Source of the DNA: Allium sativum
Taxonomy: Eukaryota; Streptophyta; Magnoliopsida; Asparagales; Amaryllidaceae
Length of the DNA stretch: 64,000 nt
Direction: 5' to 3'
Assembly (NCBI GenBank): GCA_030737875.1
Contig: CM060923.1
Span: forward strand, 493,484,453 to 493,548,452
A model generated the notes under the pieces. It saw nothing but the letters and a program-made list of their open reading frames with translations, ran no database searches and had not been told where the DNA came from. Shown in pieces: positions 11,449-23,546 of this stretch. Made by a program: the position numbers and the translations under genes. Numbering within the stretch: the first letter of the stretch is position 1; each line of letters begins with the position of its first letter.

Positions 11449-12166
11449 TAAACTTGCAATTGGAATGTAAATCTAACTTAATTGTGTCACATATATCACC
11501 ATATGGTTTTGATAACAACTTAGGCCTAAAACATGTTTCGACTAGGCATAATACCAAACATAGTTTAGTCATGTTCATAAAGATGCTTACTTTTGTTTCT
11601 AATACAAAAGTATGATTTGCAAATTTCAACATAGATTCATATAAATCATAGTACTTAGTCGAGTCCAATTACACACTAAAAATGATCATAAAAGTATGTA
11701 CATCATATTGGCATATTAATGCATCATATACTTGCATGAATCCACAACATATAGTTGTCAACATAAATCGCATACTTGTATGAATCCCAAACCACATACT
11801 TGCAAAATATCCAATCGTATAACATTTCCAAATCGTTTAGAATCAACATAACATACAAATATAGATTATTATCGCCATAATTCCATTTCGCATTTTACAC
11901 AAATTAAACACAATTAATTATTCATATCGGAATAGCACTCTACTTACAACGTATGACGAATCTTCAATTTAGGAATCTGAATTCTGAATTTGGAGATGCT
12001 ATCCTTTGTTGTAGGCGTTGCTTTGATTCTATTAACGTTGCTTTAAGCTTTTGATTTATCTCCTAATTGTCTCCCAATTTCTGACGGCTATCCTTAGTCT
12101 CTCCTCAGCAGCATGACGGTCTCATCTCCATTTTAGTTTGTGTGAATTAGGGTTAGTCTTAGGTCC

Positions 12167-12175
12167 TTTTTATAG
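12167..12175 (-). promoter_or_regulatory. LTR TATA box, W1 5' LTR
   Basis: CTATAAAAA on the minus strand, identical to 3834-3842. As the 5' LTR copy this would be the promoter for the W1 genomic RNA. Confidence 0.65.
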
Positions 12176-12330
12176 AGTTTGTGAGTTGATTTAGATCGTC
12201 GATGAAGCTTGGTTTAATAATAGCCGTTCGTTTAAAGGAGGGACCAACCAGGAGCTGACACCTAGCCCTAGTGACAAGGAAAGGCTCAGAAAATCGACTA
12301 AACACAGACCAGGCCTGCCAGGGTGGGCTG

Positions 12331-12462
12331 GGTTCGACCTGGCTCAGGGGCCAGGTCGACACCCCAGTCGACACCGTGTCGACTTGGCAGTCAACACGGG
12401 TTACCCAGGTCGACTGCCCAGTCGACCTGGCTAGCCCCAGGTCGACTACCAAGTCGACCTGG
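12331..12462. repeat. GTCGAC palindrome cassette, W1 5' LTR
   Basis: Longer version of 3999-4106 with an extra 23 bp carrying one more GTCGAC. The LTRs were identical at insertion, so this is later slippage or recombination. Confidence 0.8.
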
Positions 12463-12752
12463 GTGCCTTGGGTGGGAATTTTCCCGCCCTGGCCAATTGG
12501 GCCCGATTTTTTAATTTTAAACTTGTTTTTCTGAGCTATTTTCGTCTGTTTGAATTTTAAACTGAATTCTAAAACTTCCGGAGGGCATAACTTCCTCATA
12601 CGGAGTCCGTTTTACGCAAACTCGGACTCTATCTCAAGAAGAATTTCGAGACGAACGCAATGGCATATCCAGTTTCCCTTAATTATTTGATTTGAAATTA
12701 ATTATACTTTAATTTGTGAATTTTACTGTTATAGAATATACGGGGTGTTACA

Positions 12753-12757
12753 GAACC
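12753..12757. repeat. Target-site duplication GAACC, right copy
   Basis: Partner of 1192-1196. Confidence 0.95.
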
Positions 12758-13334
12758 TGGCAATAGACTTGTGTTAGGACCCGATATGATTAGAGAAACA
12801 TCTGATAAAGTCGACTTCGTCAAAAAGCGATTGAGAACCGCACAAAGCCGATAGAAAAGTTATGCAGATAATAGAAGAAGAGATTTGACATTTGCTGTTG
12901 GTGACCATGTTTATTTGAAAGTTTCTCCGATGAGAAGAGTAATCAGATTTGGCAAAACTGGGAAGTTGGCACCGAGATTTATCGGTCCCTTTCCTATACT
13001 TGAACGAACTGGAACTCTTTCTTATAGGGTTCAATTACCAGATTGGTTGCCTGGAATGCATGATGTATTTCACGTATCTCAACTTAGAAGACATGTGCAT
13101 GATCCAGATCTTGTTGTAGAAGAAGCAGCGCAACAGGATATAAACATAACTCTAGAATTAGCAGTTAGAAGAGTGCCACTAAAGATTGTTGGCAAAGAAA
13201 CTAGAGAACTAAGAAGCAAAAAGGTTCATTTAGTTAAAGTGCAATGGAGTAGTGATCCTAGAGACTGTACTTGGGAGACTGAGGAAAGCATTAAGCAAGC
13301 TTACCCCAAATGCAGAGTGGACATCTCTGACTAA
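12758..13334 (+). pseudogene. Element A integrase C-terminus and chromodomain (3' piece)
   Basis: Continues the codon split by W1 at 1196. DPKM-type target text (LVLGPDMIRETSDKVDF) leads to the basic segment (KSYADNRRRD, GDHVYLKVSPM, LAPRFIGPF), the GMHDVFHVSQLRRHV motif, and a chromodomain-like end (LRSKKVHLVKVQW, DCTWETEESIKQAYP). One TAG at 12852-12854 interrupts it where W1 and W2 have Gln. It ends at TAA/TGA-type stop 13332-13334, about 90 bp before the purine tract. This shows A is a once-autonomous chromovirus with very long LTRs. Confidence 0.9.
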
Positions 13335-13422
13335 ATCTGGTGCAAGGTACCTTTACAATACTTTGCATTTACATTTTGTTTCCTACTTTACTGTTGTTTC
13401 CTTTTCGAGGACGAAAAGTTTT

Positions 13423-13434
13423 AAGTGGGGAGAT
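13423..13434 (+). other. Element A polypurine tract
   Basis: AAGTGGGGAGAT directly before the TGTAAC of the LTR. The upstream text TTTTCGAGGA-GAAAAG is shared with X near 58755-58772, linking the two families. Confidence 0.9.
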
Positions 13435-14289
13435 TGTAACAACCCGGAAAATACGAGCCAATTTAAAAAATTTAAATTGGTCATTTCAAAGGGATTTGAA
13501 CAACTGAAATAGAATATTTCAATAAAATAGTGAATTAGAAGTAGTGAGTCAGTCGGAAAATTTGAATTCAAACCTTGACTGACCGTGCAGGGTGGAAAAT
13601 ATAACGGATTTTAGTGAAACCAAAAATAATTAAATCTGTTTATCAATACCTTTCTAATGAATCTGAAAAATCGAAGTTTCATAACGGGAATCGAAAGTTA
13701 TGGCCGAATGAATTTTCATAAAGGTCACTATATAGAATATATAGCCCTGGAAAATAGATATTTTGCAAACGACCTCGGAATTCGGTGTAACCACTTTTGT
13801 TGGGTCCGGGATGTCAAACTATTGCTAGGTTTCAAATTTCATAATTTTTGAAGCTAGTACGTGAGCATGGCAAAAGAAAATGCGTTTGGTCAATTTCTGT
13901 TAAATTGGATCGACCAGAAAATGGCCATTTTTCAAACGATCTCAGAATTCGACGAAACTAGTTTTGTTGGGACCGTAGCGTCAAAACATAGATAGATTTA
14001 TTTTTCTGGAATTTTTCGAATTAGTTTGTGGCCCTGACAAATTGAAATGTACATTCAAAGTTAAAAATTAAATGTTTTATATTTTAATTTGAAGAATAAC
14101 TGACTGTAACAGTCGAATTGGCCAACGAAACATATCCCATTGTGTCCGGGATGGGGGTATTTAGCTAGGGACGATAGTCGTTGGGTTTGAATTGGTGTCC
14201 GTGTGGAGAAACACTATTTAAAAATTTATTAAAACCATTGGCCAATCAGAAATTTTCTTTCATTATTTTTAAAAATAAAAAAACCCCAG

Positions 14290-14642
14290 AAACCCTTTTT
14301 CTCCCTCCCGATCGACGATTTACATCGTTCGCCCCTTCCCAGCCAAATCGCAGCCGCCACAGGCGATTCCAGCCTTCGCCACCACCACCAGTAGACGCGC
14401 CTCCCTCCCCTCTTCCAATCCGACCCAAGCTCGACCCCTATCGCCTCCTCCATCGCCAGAATCATCGATCCAAAGTCGAGCACTTCCCGTCGCCGCCCCG
14501 ATCGCCAGAGACCACCGAACCACCTCAAACCACCCTGCGCCGACTCCCCTCTCCTCCCTCTTCCACGTCATCACCTCTGATCGTCCTATCGTGCCTCGGT
14601 TCTCGCGAAAACTGCAACCCTAGTTTTGAACCATCGATAAAG
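14290..14642 (+). other. Possible transcribed leader exon with splice donor, element A LTR
   Basis: A GC-rich block ends in ATAAAG|GTGAGT (intron start 14643), a strong plant donor. X has a matching AAAG|GTGAGA at 31930 and 60944. A poorly supported TATA-like CTATTTAAAA lies near 14214. Inferred. Confidence 0.4.
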
Positions 14643-16119
14643 GTGAGTTCTTTTTGATGTTTGAACTTTGAAAAATCATATCTTTATGCTGTTGACGAAA
14701 TTCGATGAAACATGAAACATCGGGACTGCAAGGAAGCTCTCTACCACATAGAAGAGACCGCGTATTTTTTCGAGTCATCTACGATTTTTAGCACTCCAAA
14801 AACCAAAGTGAGAAATCTAAATTAAATGAATTTGAATGGAAAATGTTGTGTATAAATTATATAAGCGAAATACAAATTACACACGTGTTGTATACCTCAT
14901 GTACATACGATGTGTAAGTTATATAAGCGAAGTATGAATTATACATGCATAGTATAATTGATATATGTGTTGAAATGCAAGTGAAATATAGCAATAATAT
15001 ATGTATATATACACACACACTCCCCTCGTCCACAAACCATGGACGATATTTATTGTCGTGTATAGGTGTGAAATATTGGATGAAAATGTGAATGGTTGAA
15101 TAATTGTTTGTGGTTGATATTGATTGGTTGTGGTTGAAAAATACCCATTGGTGATTGAAATGAATTGGAAATAATTGTGGAAATAAAAATAAAACATGCC
15201 GCCTGCGTGCGAATTAGATGCATGAATCCCTATTGTCAAAAACCGCGAGGTTTTAAGGTAGAGCGAGGAGCCGTACTAGGGACGATGCCGGTTTTAACTA
15301 CCCTGCCGTTATGCTGCCGAAATTTGGAATAATATTCATGTGTTAGAATTATTTTCATATGTTGAAATTATCTTCATGCGTTGAAATTAAAGTCATGTGT
15401 TGAAACTATATCCATGTGTGGAAATACTCATGTGTTGAGAAGTGATGTGTGAAAATTAAATTCATGTGTGAATGAATGAAGTGTTTAAACAATAAAAATC
15501 ACATTTTTATAATATATATGAAGTATGTAAAATATTCGCCTTATATATAAATAGTTTTAATAATAAAATTTTTATCTTTCTTATATGAACAACATATATA
15601 AAATATCCATGTGTGGAAATGCTCATGTGTTGAGAAGTGTGTGTGTTGGAAAAGTTCATGTGTTGAATAAAAAGATTGAACAATAAAAATTACATTTTTA
15701 TTGAAACTATGAAGTGTTGAAAACATTCATTTGTCGAATAAATATTTTAAATGATAAAAATATAATTTTTATCATATATGTGATATGCTAAAGATATGCG
15801 ATCGTTGAAATAAATATTTGTGAAAGAAATATTATTTTTAACATGCATAGGAACAAAATAAAATAGTCAAGTGTTAAAATATATTTTAGTTCGCCAAAAT
15901 TATCCATTTTGAAATGTGAAGTGTTAAAAATAGCCACTTGTTCAAATAAATATGCATGAGTTGAAATATTCATTAATTAGCTAATGATATGATTTTTGCC
16001 TATGCATGCAACATTAGAATGAATGGTGTTTTTAAACCAAAGTTAATCAAATATGAAGTTGAATGGAAAATGAGAAGTGATAAGAATTGTATATATGCAC
16101 ATGCATATTTATTGAACAG

Positions 16120-16172
16120 GTTAGAGCAAAGAGGCTAGAGAAGAGGAATAAAATTTTGTGCCCGACAAATAG
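16120..16172 (+). other. 53-nt AG...GT mini-exon-like module, element A LTR
   Basis: ATTGAACAG precedes and GTACACG follows a 53-nt segment containing GAGGAATAAAATT and GCCCGACAAATAG. The same module with the same flanking AG and GT is in the internal region of X (58424-58475). A palindrome-rich stretch (AGCC..GGCTAGCC..GGCT) and a T/C-rich run follow in both. Confidence 0.45.
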
Positions 16173-18130
16173 GTACACGTTTACTGTTTTGTTTGGGTGA
16201 TGATTTTATGAGCCTGTTGGCTAGCCGCTTGGCTTTTTCTTTTTCTTTTTGACATGAGACACCCGTGTGGCTATTTGGGAATTTTCACAGCCCCTCCCGT
16301 ACAAAGGAGGTTGTGGCGAAATTTTCCAAAATTTAAAGGCGTTAGCGAAATATTTGAAGTGAAAACTATATTGAAATCGTCGAATGAACTCTATTTATAT
16401 AAATATATAAATATAAATAAAATTAAAACGAAACGTGGCCGTCCAGTTCGTGTTTTGAAACCGTGATTTCAAACGACTAGTGCGGGAAATTCGACCATTG
16501 GATTTTCCCGAAACCGCAACCGTTGGGTTCGCCTTGGAAATATCTTTCCAACGGCACCAACTTTGTGAAGATCCGACGGTTGGATTGTCTGGAATGTTTA
16601 ATTCAAATCTGAAGAAAAACAGCGCCAGAAACGATTATATATATATATATAATTAAATTAAATCGAATAACGATGCTGCAGTTCGTAAATTGAAATCGTT
16701 ACTTCAAATGGCTAGTGTGGAAGATCCGACCGTCGGATTTTCCCAAAACTAAAACCATTGGATTCGTTTTGAAATGAACTTTCTAATGATATAAAATTTG
16801 TGAAGATCCGACGGTTAGATTTCCAGATATGTGTAAAACAAATTTAGTGAAAAACAGCTCCAGTGCATCGGCACGACCTGAATCGTCTTTTAATTAAATA
16901 TGGCCGTTTAAAAAAAATAAAAATGGTGATATATCGCTATAAAATACTATAGATGATATAGAGTGGAAAGAAACCAATTTTGTTGTGTTTTCTTAAGATG
17001 TGATAGTTGAATGTATTTAACATGAAAATTATAACTAAAGAACTGAAATGTGAATGTTGAATAGTCTAACCATGTGATAAATTGATTTGAAAATCTAAAT
17101 ATACGTGGGTTATTTGAAAAGGCCGAGGTCATCTCATTTCAAATAATCGATCGACGTCGAGAAGTCAAAGAGTCGAAGACGGTTGAAGACCAACGATCTT
17201 CACATTGGATGGACGGGTGCTACTGATGCTCGTGATTGGAGTAGCTACCGTGAAGGAGCTGAAGTAGTAGCCGTCCAAACATACTGTTGATTGTGCGGAT
17301 ATGCGAGGAATTTGGTGCCTCCTGTTTCGTTCAAACCTAGAACGGACTTGTAAATGGACTGTGTGTCTGACATTGGATTTTGTTCGGTGCTGATTGATCT
17401 CTATTAAATATATATCTGTTTGGCGGGGGAGAATTTATTCTCTTGCTTAACGCCCTTCTCTGAGACGTACGAGCTCAGAGGTTATGTATTGATAGAAATC
17501 AGTCGCATGGAGTGGATTGCCTGTGTGGCACACCTAAGTGGCATATGATCAAGGCTTCTGTTGAAAAGCAAAGTCTTGTGTTTGGTGATGAAAGCATGGT
17601 CTGTGTGACGTAGCTTTGTGTATAACGTGAATTCGCGAGCCTCACACCCCGGTATGAGTCAAAAATGGGAGAAGGACCCAAGGAGTGCACGATGTTTCTT
17701 TCTAGCTATGGTGGTGTCAGTGACCTCCCAGCCCTAACATTTATATCTACTTTTCACCTGTGTGGTTGTTGGAATACGAGGCGCCTCGATTATAGGTCTG
17801 TAAGGACCGGGAAACGTGTGTTTAGGAATAACTCATCCTCAAAAGTAAGAGAGGACCGGCCTTGGAGGATCCATGGATTGCTGTGTGCGGTCCCGAGGCA
17901 TTTGCTAGAGTGTCTCGAACGGAGAGGAGCTTGCCCCTTGCCTCGACTCATGAAGGAATCCAATTTCTAATACGAAATATGCGAATGTGATTGTATTACT
18001 AGTAGGGCGACATGATATATGGTACCCATGCCGTATAAGATTGATATTTATGATTGAAATCGCTTTTGAAACATATATGCACTAGTAATAATATCAAACA
18101 CTTTTGTTTTATACGTATGAAGCATTTTTG

Positions 18131-18202
18131 GCCATTATAAGGTAAAACTCTATCCTCCGGCTTGCGTTGCATTGTGTGATGGGACCTGAGTCTTATAATG
18201 GC
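18131..18202 (+). other. 72-nt covarying hairpin, element A LTR
   Basis: GCCATTATAAG pairs perfectly with CTTATAATGGC around a conserved 50-nt apex (CTCTATCCTCCGGCTTGCG ... GATGGGACCTGAGT). In X (57141-57210) the stem is CTATTATAAG/CTTATAATAG: a C-G pair replaced by T-A on both sides while the apex stays almost unchanged. Confidence 0.65.
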
Positions 18203-18798
18203 TTCATTTTATAAAAAGCATTGCGAGGATTTAATCATTTACTTTATTTCATGTACTTGCACTCATTGGAGTAAACCCGTTCCGCGAAAGTTGCGTGGTC
18301 CTTCGATTTGCCTTATTATTGTTGTTAATAAGTTAAGTAGATTTCTCATACCACTTCCATGACTGACTCGTAGTTTGTTTCACCTTGCAAACTCGGGTGC
18401 CCTCATTTTCACAGAGGCAGCCTAGTTACAGGTATCTGGTGCACTTTTGGCTCATGGCGGGGCTTGACTACACCGTGTTGACTTTGACTCTTTCCGCCAT
18501 TACAGTATATGTATTATGATTCCGCCATTGGCGATGTAGACTGATATTTATTTTGTGTACTCTTTATGTATAATTCCGTCTTTGGCGATGGTGACTGATT
18601 ATGTATTATTATGCACTAAGTTGTATCCTGCACTGTGCTCTCTGATGTGGTGATATCTATATGATTCTGTTGTCACATGTGTGTAAATTATTCTATTTTA
18701 TGTTTATGCTATTATCTGTGATTTGCTAATGATGAGTAAGGTGTTATATTCCAATGATTATCCTTAACACCGTGTAAGTGGGTTTTGGGATCGTCACA

Positions 18799-21700
18799 TC
18801 TTTCTTTCACCGTGTTAATAGTAGCTAAAATGAGTAGCATAAACAATATACAATAATACATTACCCAAGAAAGCTCTGATTACAATTGGAGGCATGCATC
18901 ATTTCCAGACTATATAAATGACATCGTCAAAGATTCTTTTTCTTCAATAAGAACTATGATGTTCTTTCCAGTGGTAGATCACTAACGTCATGAAAAACAT
19001 TTACATAGCACCTGATGAATTACATAATGTATATCCCCAAAAATCAACTGAACAATTACCTAATGTACTAACATATTCCTCAATTCTCAAATTCCTTTCG
19101 CGACTGTTATTTTTGCTTCCGAATGCCAGCAATGCAAGGAAGAACTAAAAGACTTAAAAAGAAATTCCAAGAAAGAACTAAAAGATCTAAAAGAAATCTT
19201 TGCATTCATAACTCAGATTCATTTCAAAATTATAAAATATCTATTTAAATCATTTCTAAAATAACCAAAAACTCCAAGCGTGAACAAAATGCATTGCCAT
19301 AGATCACAAATTCAAGAAGTGTAATGTCAAAGACCTAGAAATTACCTGAATCCGAAGTCAAATTATAACACTCTATGCCAAATAGTACACTTACAGATTC
19401 AACTGTGAAAGAAGTTGGTTCTAAATCTTCACTGCAAACGGTGAATATAAGGCTATTTGAACATAGTCGTAGTAGCAACTACATAACAGTTGCTGGAAAC
19501 AACAGCAGGGAAGAGAAGAAGCTCCAAAGTAGGATCGAAGAGTGAATGTCGAACACATCAAACAGTGATGACCTTCGAGCAACTGCGCTTTAATGCGTAT
19601 GTGTAACCCTTGAGCCGAAATTGCCCATATCGTATGCGTTTTGAGCTTCTAGAAGAAGAGGGAGACGAATATGAACAAAAGAGAAAGAACTCAGGCATGT
19701 AGAGGGTGGAGGAGAAAGAAGGAAGGGAGAGAGTTAAATAGGAAAAAAGAGGACGACATTTGATTTCTCAAATATAAAGTATTAAAAATGGTTCTGGATC
19801 TTTCAAGGGAGTGAGGAGAGAAGTACAGCTCGTATATCTCAATAATAATTATTGTATAAGAAAAAAAAGACTCCTCAATTCTCGAGAAAACACTGATAAT
19901 TACTATACATAAAAAAAGAGCTTCATCAGTTTTCGACAGAAGAAGAGATGGAATGAACAATTCGCTTGGTAATGACACGTGGCCTCAACGGCAAATTAAT
20001 TTTTTTTTATATTGTGCGTGTATAAAGAGAATGCATTTTGGCGGGAAATGAATTCACCTGGTGCTACCATATGGCCACAGTGGCCTTTGTTTTAGTATAT
20101 AGTAAGATAGGGTCACAAACTTAGAACGTTAAAAAGGGGAAACCATTCTTTGGGTAAATAAAATGTCAATCTGTTGATATTTTATTTAGCATTGAAAAGG
20201 TATGTCAGTTGGCTCCTTTGTTTATCCCACACGTTTGTTTTGAAGGGGTTATACACTACTTTATAAAATAACGACCGATATCCATAAAAATATAGATCAG
20301 ATCGAATCCACAACTAACATAAATATCCTTATAATCAAAACCCTAAACATTGCTGCTAGTACCCCTTTTATCTTCGATTCGATCGAAGATAAGGCGTTCA
20401 TGTGGACTAATCTATATAGGCACCAACATTTGAAGGGATCAAATCGATTTAACCTAATTTTGATTTCTCAGATATGCGCGCAGATTAAAAGCAAGAGGAA
20501 AGGTATACTGTTAAACCAATTTTTGAATTAATATATGAAAATTATGGTTATTAATTTGTTTATTCTGTTGTGCATAGATCCCTACTAAACCTTCGGTTTC
20601 TTCCAAAAACTCATGTATTTGCCTAAATTAATGATCACCTCGTTGTGACCACAAAAAATGCATTGATAACCCTATGCCAGGAAGGAATCCATGCTTTCTG
20701 TGGAAAAAACCAAAAATTTCTATCCCTGGCATTACATTATAGAAGTACAATTTTTGTCTCTCGAAAACCGTGATCGCCTTAGGTCGATCAGTCCGAAACC
20801 AAGCTTGCATTTTCCAAATTTGATTCATGGCATTTTGTATCCCATTATCGATCCCTCCTACCACGAAGTGATCAAGTGATATAATATGATCACTACGCAT
20901 CCCTCCTTGCGTTGATCCCGTGATCAATGTTGGTTTGCACCTGAGTTTTGTGAGGTAATTGCCTTGTTGTGATCTATGTTCTTAGATGATCCGATCTGAG
21001 GACTGAGACACGAAATACACTTCGTGTCCTAGGGATACGAAATCCCACCTCATGCCAAGCTGAAGCAATCCATTGAAATTGAGTGATCAAGCCGAGGTGA
21101 TCACCTATTTTGGACTGATCTACCTGAATTCTTTCCAACACCAATGCTTCTGCCTAATGCAACATGATCTGATATTTTCACTTGATTGAGCTGATGTGAT
21201 CAAGAAGTTTTGAGTGATCGGACCTCGCTCAAGGATTTTCCAAGTACGAAATGATACTTCATATTCGATTTGAATCTTTTTTCGACAACTTCACGACTAA
21301 ATTGTTGTGCGCTTCTAATGAAAACGTACTTGAGTCGCGGGCACGTCAACAATCTTAAAACCGTCATGTGATTGCTTTGCTAAAAAATGCATTAAGAAGA
21401 GCAATCAATGAACCAAAATTCACTTCTATTTTAGTAGCTAGTTAACAACACAAATTGTTGGATCACAAACATTTTCCGTATGTTAAATTAAAATAGGAGT
21501 TTCAAAAAAATAAAAAATAAAATATGTAAGCTATTGTTGTCCTTGTATTATAGTTCGATAATACATCAATTCTTCCTCCTATCTGGATCCATCTTGGAGA
21601 AGACTTTATTATAATAAGAATATAAGGCAATAAAATGTTGTAAGATTAATGGTTCAAATCTTGCGAAAATCCAACTTAAAACAAATGATTTATGGACCAT

Positions 21701-23546
21701 TGACTTTTTATCTTAGTTTGTTTTGATGGACCGACCTCGGTTGATAGGAAACGAGCCAACTCTGATTCGTCCGACCAATCCATAAGGATGGATCACTACT
21801 GATTGTATACGATGAATATATTATTTTACATATTCTTTGGTCAATTTTTATTGGATATTCCATTGGGTGACATTTCTATGGAAGTGAAATATGAAATGCC
21901 AAAGGAATGGATTCTGGATTTGAACATGATAAACTATAAAGGGTAAGTGAACGAATGGAGGAAATTTTCATAAGTTCACAGATCGGTATTGATCTGTTAA
22001 TTGATATTGGCCCATTAAAATGTCCAACAAATCCCCAAAGTTCAAGTATGTGGATATCTAGGCTAAGTTAAGGAAAACTAGATTTTTTTTAATTTTTGAG
22101 ATTGGATGATTGATTGGGGTCAAATCTAACATAAATATCAATTTCTCTATGAAATTTAAAAGAACTAAAAATTAATGCATTTTGAAGGAAAGCAAAACAT
22201 TTCGGACGATGATCATGGATCGATACTAGGCGATGAATGGATCGATGTCGATCCACTAGTCCTGAAGATAAGGTATAGTTCTGACTTGATATCTTTAATT
22301 ATTAAAGATCTGATTGATTGACGACCTAAATAAGGTCTGGTGAACATAAAGAACTAGAACTAGGATATTCAGCTATAAATTGAACATTATTCCTACCACA
22401 AAAGAGAATTGATTGCATTACGTCATAACTCCGTCAAATTGTGGCAAAGCTCCACCAAACTACATTTCTTTATCAAACTCTACAAAAAAAAATTATATCC
22501 ACACTATTCTTAATTTTTTTTTAATACTTGTAACTATTGCGAACCTGTGCTACGCACACGGGATTCACCACATAATTTATTTAACAATGTATTTTTTGAT
22601 TTGTTGTTATATAAAGATGAAAACATATGTTCGTGAATTTTTTTATATTCTTAGATTAGCTTTCTCTTCATTGCCAGTTATAAACATCTTTTTGATAAAT
22701 CTATTTTAAATAATATGAAATGGAGAAATATAGGTAATTTTTTTAGATTGTAATGATTTTAAAGAAAAAATGTCAACACCAACTTTCTATTATTCTTGAC
22801 TTTATTGGAAACTATATTGTTTTTCATTTTAATACTTTTCAAGTTCAAGCCACATAAGTTAATTATAGGTTTTTTTCTGCGTTTAACACGGAAATTTCAA
22901 TATGTACATAGTTCCTTATAGTAAATAACATTCTGGATCTAAAACTGAGAAATTACGCTCTAAGTGAAATATTGTCTCAAATTTTTTGAAAGAAGTAAAA
23001 TTGCAACATTTTCATTATCATACATTTTGTCAAATGCAATATTAAAATATTATAGTGGTTTGGAATTACAATATTTTCATTACTTATATAATGCAATATA
23101 AAATAAGAAGTATATGTAAAATTTCATTAAAGATAATACCTAAATCAAACTGTATCAGGAAACACTATCAAGGAAACAAAGTACAAAGATATTATTTTTG
23201 TTGTTATTAGAATATATTAATATAAGTGACCATTTTAAAGTATAGAACAATGTATTCTATAAAATAGACATCTAAGCATGCGTAGAAGCGTCGAATATTG
23301 AAATAATGTAGTAGTGTTGGGTAGTAAAATAACAATTTTATAAAATGCAAAGAACTGACAAAGTTAACTTGTTTTACTATAAAGTAAATCTGCAAAAACT
23401 ATGATTTACTCAAAGATAATTAATCATACAAATTATAGATGAAACTTCATTCAAATTATATTTTACGTTCATTAAATACGTTCCTTATTTTCCTTAAAGT
23501 TACTTATCATTATTTGTTTAATGAAATACCTATGATACCTCTCATT
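18799..23546. other. Non-LTR intergenic stretch, no confident gene
   Basis: No pol, LTR end pair, rRNA or tRNA was recognised. Parts: 18799-19735 moderate AT with two good minus-strand splice donors; 19735-20000 promoter-like (separate entry); 20340-21250 rich in GATC (about a dozen TGATC/GATCA sites); 21250-23546 AT-rich with only short ORFs. Near 22543-22560 a small inverted motif, CCTGTG-CTACG-CACACGG, resembles motifs common in plant repeats, but I cannot assign it. Confidence 0.5.
19347..19990 (-). promoter_or_regulatory. Candidate host promoter and first exon
   Basis: Read on the minus strand: G-box CACGTG at 19976-19981 in the context GGCCACGTGTCA, TATA-like TATTTAA at 19734-19740, a 28-bp pyrimidine patch (19706-19733) as in plant core promoters, then an ATG at 19696-19698 opening a 46-codon Ser/Arg/Lys-rich ORF to 19558, and a consensus donor TTCAG|GTAAT at 19347/19346 (another, CT|GTAAGT, at 19395/19394). 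This is the order expected of a gene start whose body would run left toward element A's LTR. No protein family is recognised; a long non-coding RNA or a gene fragment is equally possible. Confidence 0.3.

Larger units (their letters stand above)
1197..12752 (-). mobile_element. W1, complete Ty3/gypsy chromovirus-type LTR retrotransposon
   Basis: Two LTRs of about 3.2 kb flank an internal region of 5,135 bp. Read on the minus strand the order is 5' LTR, tRNA-Met primer site, Gag, PR, RT, RNase H, integrase, chromodomain, purine tract, 3' LTR. GAACC duplications bound the element. Gag and Pol form one frame, as in Tekay/Del-like chromoviruses, but six stops and several lost catalytic or metal-binding residues make it non-functional. 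The LTRs look only a few percent different by eye, so insertion is fairly recent. Confidence 0.95.
9532..12752 (-). repeat. W1 5' LTR
   Basis: 3,221 bp, TG...CA on the minus strand, matching 1197-4396 throughout. It carries the same holdings: G tract near 9926, stem-loop pair at 10681-10862, 46-bp array at 11264-11448, TATA box at 12167-12175 and palindrome cassette at 12331-12462. No protein gene. Confidence 0.95.
13435..18798 (+). repeat. Element A 3' LTR (5.36 kb)
   Basis: Begins TGTAACAACCCGG after the purine tract and ends TCGTCACA; the next five bases (TCTTT) would be the target duplication, whose partner is outside the window. Long blocks align by eye with X: its start, 13770-14160, 16450-16830, 17110-17180, and 17290 to the end. 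Between them it holds a GC-rich leader (14290-14642), a zone of degenerate CATGTGTTGAAA repeats (15330-15960) and a segment near 16080-16380 that in X is found in the internal region instead. ORFs of up to 158 residues in the GC-rich leader look like chance. Confidence 0.85.

Noticed and set aside
14181..14657. 158-residue Pro/Arg/Ser-rich ORF in the element A LTR, with 99- and 84-residue ORFs opposite
   Set aside because: It lies in a GC-rich LTR leader, has no family motif, and both strands are open because of composition. It also runs across a strong splice donor.
22543..22560. Helitron or MITE terminus from the CCTGTGCTACGCACACGG motif
   Set aside because: Stem is short and imperfect and no matching second end, TC start or CTRR end was found.
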